From: Pontiellaceae bacterium | GTDB taxonomy: Bacteria; Verrucomicrobiota; Kiritimatiellia; Kiritimatiellales; Pontiellaceae | Length of the DNA stretch: 16,998 nucleotides | Assembly: GCA_016937035.1 (NCBI GenBank) | Contig: JAFGWS010000041.1 | Span: 1 to 16,998, forward strand | Direction: 5' to 3' | In this document: positions 14,202 to 16,998 of the stretch, piece by piece | Layout of the letters: each line of letters opens with the position of its first letter | Numbering within the stretch: position 1 is the stretch's first letter | Position numbers and translations under genes: made by a program | Notes under the pieces: model-generated | Told to the model about the DNA's origin: nothing | What the model saw: only the letters and a program-made list of their open reading frames with translations | Databases searched by the model: none

Positions 14202-16998
14202 GCCGCCGGGCGTCATCAGAATCAGTTGATCGCCGGGGAGGACGGAGAGCTGGACTTTTCCGGGCAGAGGTTCGGGCGCGGATGCTCCGGCGCGTAGGAG
14301 TTGATTCAGCCCGGGCTGGGCGGAACCGCCGCCGTCGAGGCCGAAGGGCGCGTAGTCGCCGCGTCGCTCAGAAAGAATGGATACGTTGAGCGGACGGAGA
14401 AATTCGATGCGGCGGACCACGCCGTCGCCGCCGCAAAACGCCCCTGCTCCACCGGAACCGCGACGAATAGAGAATTCGTGAACGCGCACGGGATAGCGGC
14501 GTTCGAGCACTTCGATATCGGTAAGGCGCGTGTTGGTCATATGCGTGTGAACAGCGTCCGCGCCGTCCGCATCGCGTACCGCACCGGAGCCGCCGCAGAT
14601 GGTTTCATAATAGCCGAAGAAGTCGTCGCCGAACGTCAGATTATTCATCGTCCCCTGGCTGGCGGCAGCCACGCCGAGTGCGCCGAGCAGGACATCGACG
14701 ACGCGCTGGGAGGTTTCGACATTCCCGCCGACGACCGCCGCGCAGTCGGCGGCGCTCTCATGCTCGGGCGGATTGAGCAGGCACTCGGGCAGGATAATTT
14801 TAACGGGATGCAGCACACCGCTGTTGAGCGGAATGTCTTCATCGATCAGACTGCGGAAGACATAGAGCACGGCGGCGGTAGTGATCGCGCGGTTGGCGTT
14901 GAGGTTGCACCCGGAAGGATCCGCGGAGGGATCGGTTACGGGACCGAGCGGCGCGGAGGTGCCGGTAAAATCAACCACGGCGGAGTCGCCCTTGATCTGA
15001 ATCGCGGCGCAGATGGCCGCTCCGGAGTCGAGATGGTCGGTCATGGCATATTCGCCGTCGGGCAGAGCGCGGAGCACGAGACGCATTTTTTCTTCAGCGG
15101 CCTGTTGAATATGGCGCATGTAGGCCTGAACAACGCGAAGCGAGTAGCGTTCAACCAGCTGACGCAACTGCTGCACGCCGCAGTTGTTGGCTGCGGCCTG
15201 CGCTGCGACATCGGAAAGATTGTCGTGTACGGAGCGCGTGGGATAAGCCCCCGCCATTAAAAGGTCGCGCAGAGCGTCCTCGCGTGAGGACCCGCGATCG
15301 ACCAGCTTAAAGTTACGGATGAGCACGCCCTCCTCCGCCAAGTTGCGCGAAAACGGCGGCATACTGCCGGGCACAATTCCGCCGATCTCTGCATGGTGCG
15401 CGCGGCTGGCAGTGAAAAACAGGAGCTCGCCGGTCGACGCGTCGTGCACCGGTGTAACGACGGTCACGTCCGGCAGGTGCGAGCCGCCGCGATATGGATC
15501 GTTCGAAACAAAGACATCGCCGGGAACCATATCAGGGTGGTCCGCCAGAATATGCTTCACCGTTTCGCCCATGGCGCCCAGATGAACCGGGATGTGCGGC
15601 GCGTTCACCACCAGACCACCTTCGGGATCAAAAATGGCGCAGCTGAAATCGAGGCGCTCCTTGACGTTGGTGGAGATGGAGGTCTGCTGGAGCGTGAGTC
15701 CCATCTGTTCAGCAATGGAAGCAAAGAGGCTGTTGAATATTTCCAGATGGACGGGATCGGGCGTGGTTTCCACCTGCACTTCCGGCGCGACGGATGCGGC
15801 GGAGCGGTCGGATAAAATCAGCTCTCCGCGGCCCGACACCTCGGCAGCAAAGCCGGGATCAATCACCACGGTGGAGGTGGATTCGCAGACGATCGCCGGA
15901 CCGTCGATTTGATCGCCGACGCGCAGGTTTTCGCGATAGAATATCGCAGTCTCGCAGGCGTTTCCGCCAAACTGAACCTCGACGGATTCGGAGGGTTCGG
16001 GGCGACGCAGTTCTCCGCTGCACAGCGGCTCTTCGGGATCGGCTGTACGGCCGACCACTTCCACGCGGGCCGCCACAATCTCGATGCCGCGATCTTCGTG
16101 AATATAGCCATAGAGTTGACGATGGAGCTGTTCGTAGCGCGCGACATAGTCGCCCGTCGCATCAGCAACCACATTGATCGTTGTGTCAACGCCGACGTAA
16201 CGCATATCGAGCGAGCGCATTGGCGGAGCAATCTGCGTTTCTGCAATACCCTCGCGGAGCACCTCGGCGCGCGCGGCGGATTCCATTTCGGCAAAGACCG
16301 GCTCCAGTGCGCCCAGCGTCTTCGTCGAACACGGTGCCAGCACGGAGTGTTCGCGAAAGCGCCGAACGTCGGCCAGCCCGATGCCGTAGGCGCTGAGAAT
16401 ACCGGCGAAGGGATGCACAAGAATACGGCGAATGCCTAGCGCGCGGGCAATCTCGCAGGCGTGCTGGGCACCGGCGCCGCCGAAGGTGACGAGCGCATAG
16501 TCGGCCGGATCGTAGCCCTTCGCCACCGAAATTTTGCGAATGGCGCGCACCATGTTGGCGTTGGCGATCTGTCGGAATCCTTCGGCCAGCTCCAGCGGAG
16601 TATAGCGACGACCCAGCGGCGAATCGGCAATGGCGTCGCACAAGGTCTGCAGCGGCTCCTCCACCGCGCCGCGATCGAGCGGAAACGGAAAACGCGAAGG
16701 CACAATGCGGCCCAGATACAGGTTGATGTCCGTCACCGTCAGCGGTCCGCCTCGGCCATAGCAGGCCGGGCCGGGATCCGCTCCGGCACTTTGCGGGCCG
16801 ACGTGCAGCTTTACGCCGTCAAATCCGCACAGACTTCCACCGCCGGCGGCCACGGTTTCAATCGCCAACATCGGCGCAACAATGCGTACGCCCGCTTTCT
16901 GTGTTTCAAATTCGCGCTCGTAGGTGCCGTCAAACCGCGACACATCGGTACTCGTTCCGCCCATATCAAAACCGATCGAGCGCTCAAACCCCGCCCGC
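14175..16998 (-). CDS. Fused HyuA-HyuB hydantoinase/5-oxoprolinase, partial
   Basis: About 940 residues are visible and the frame stays open to the right edge, so the N-terminus is outside; full family members are about 1200-1300 residues. The first visible part is the C-terminal half of HyuA: '[16 protein letters not shown]' (nucleotide/phosphate motif), '[13 protein letters not shown]', '[13 protein letters not shown]' and '[21 protein letters not shown]'. HyuB begins near 15765 with '[20 protein letters not shown]' and holds '[21 protein letters not shown]', '[17 protein letters not shown]', '[15 protein letters not shown]', and the end '[12 protein letters not shown]'. These enzymes hydrolyse cyclic amides (5-oxoproline, hydantoins), usually with ATP, in the cytoplasm. 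A Met at 16964 is internal to a conserved motif and is not the start. Base composition looks more GC-rich than the neighbouring genes. Confidence 0.92.
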   Translation of the reverse strand, partial: RAGFERSIGFDMGGTSTDVSRFDGTYEREFETQKAGVRIVAPMLAIETVAAGGGSLCGFDGVKLHVGPQSAGADPGPACYGRGGPLTVTDINLYLGRIVPSRFPFPLDRGAVEEPLQTLCDAIADSPLGRRYTPLELAEGFRQIANANMVRAIRKISVAKGYDPADYALVTFGGAGAQHACEIARALGIRRILVHPFAGILSAYGIGLADVRRFREHSVLAPCSTKTLGALEPVFAEMESAARAEVLREGIAETQIAPPMRSLDMRYVGVDTTINVVADATGDYVARYEQLHRQLYGYIHEDRGIEIVAARVEVVGRTADPEEPLCSGELRRPEPSESVEVQFGGNACETAIFYRENLRVGDQIDGPAIVCESTSTVVIDPGFAAEVSGRGELILSDRSAASVAPEVQVETTPDPVHLEIFNSLFASIAEQMGLTLQQTSISTNVKERLDFSCAIFDPEGGLVVNAPHIPVHLGAMGETVKHILADHPDMVPGDVFVSNDPYRGGSHLPDVTVVTPVHDASTGELLFFTASRAHHAEIGGIVPGSMPPFSRNLAEEGVLIRNFKLVDRGSSREDALRDLLMAGAYPTRSVHDNLSDVAAQAAANNCGVQQLRQLVERYSLRVVQAYMRHIQQAAEEKMRLVLRALPDGEYAMTDHLDSGAAICAAIQIKGDSAVVDFTGTSAPLGPVTDPSADPSGCNLNANRAITTAAVLYVFRSLIDEDIPLNSGVLHPVKIILPECLLNPPEHESAADCAAVVGGNVETSQRVVDVLLGALGVAAASQGTMNNLTFGDDFFGYYETICGGSGAVRDADGADAVHTHMTNTRLTDIEVLERRYPVRVHEFSIRRGSGGAGAFCGGDGVVRRIEFLRPLNVSILSERRGDYAPFGLDGGGSAQPGLNQLLRAGASAPEPLPGKVQLSVLPGDQLILMTPGGGGVGNPAP

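Noticed and set aside
14301..15260. 319-residue plus-strand open frame
   Set aside because: It is antisense to the HyuB domain, whose motifs are clear; the long open frame follows from the GC-rich codons of the real gene.
1..16998. CRISPR array, insertion sequence or prophage
   Set aside because: No spaced direct repeats, transposase, integrase or phage structural genes were seen on either strand; the only regular repeat is the 72-bp coil pattern inside the protease.

Overview
The window looks like a chromosomal piece from a bacterium of the PVC superphylum, most likely Kiritimatiellota. This rests on the style of the proteins, not on a marker gene. The large secreted protease ends in modules typical of that group: a beta-helix, a choice-of-anchor-Q-like motif, a Bacterial-repeat module, and an EF-hand-like 'DQDHDG..WQEYIAGT' tail followed by 'MFYRIEVE'. 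Several intergenic stretches also carry fossil-like palindromic repeats of the kind common in PVC genomes. No ribosomal, tRNA or phage gene is present to confirm the placement.

Layout. 45-850: two short plus-strand genes, a two-helix membrane protein and a tautomerase-superfamily protein whose N-terminal proline is replaced. 851-1259: a gene-free stretch with degenerate repeat fragments and hairpins. 1260-5474: a 1404-residue exported subtilisin-like (S8) protease with two apparent prodomain-like units and a long modular C-terminus. 5475-5878: a second gene-free stretch with several inverted repeats. 5879-7730: a two-gene unit of a KamA-like radical SAM/PLP aminomutase and an Sfp-type phosphopantetheinyl transferase, only 4 bp apart.

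7736-14093 is the most interesting block. Two DUF697 membrane proteins run leftward from a 345-bp divergent promoter region. Five tightly packed genes run rightward: an SPFH/prohibitin-like protein, a membrane-anchored type I periplasmic-binding protein, a 62-residue two-helix protein, a third DUF697 paralogue, and a SyrD/PvdE-type peptide-export ABC transporter. Gaps between the five are 1-17 bp, so they are very probably one transcript. My inference is an envelope complex that couples an export ATPase to a membrane scaffold and a ligand sensor. The nearby carrier-protein activator and possible beta-amino-acid mutase hint at a link to non-ribosomal peptides, but no NRPS gene is in view.

14094-14201: the junction between convergent genes holds a long hairpin and a tRNA-3'-end-like sequence that overlap the end of the last gene. 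14175-16998: the minus-strand gene is a fused HyuA-HyuB hydantoinase/5-oxoprolinase, cut by the right edge and visibly more GC-rich than its neighbours.
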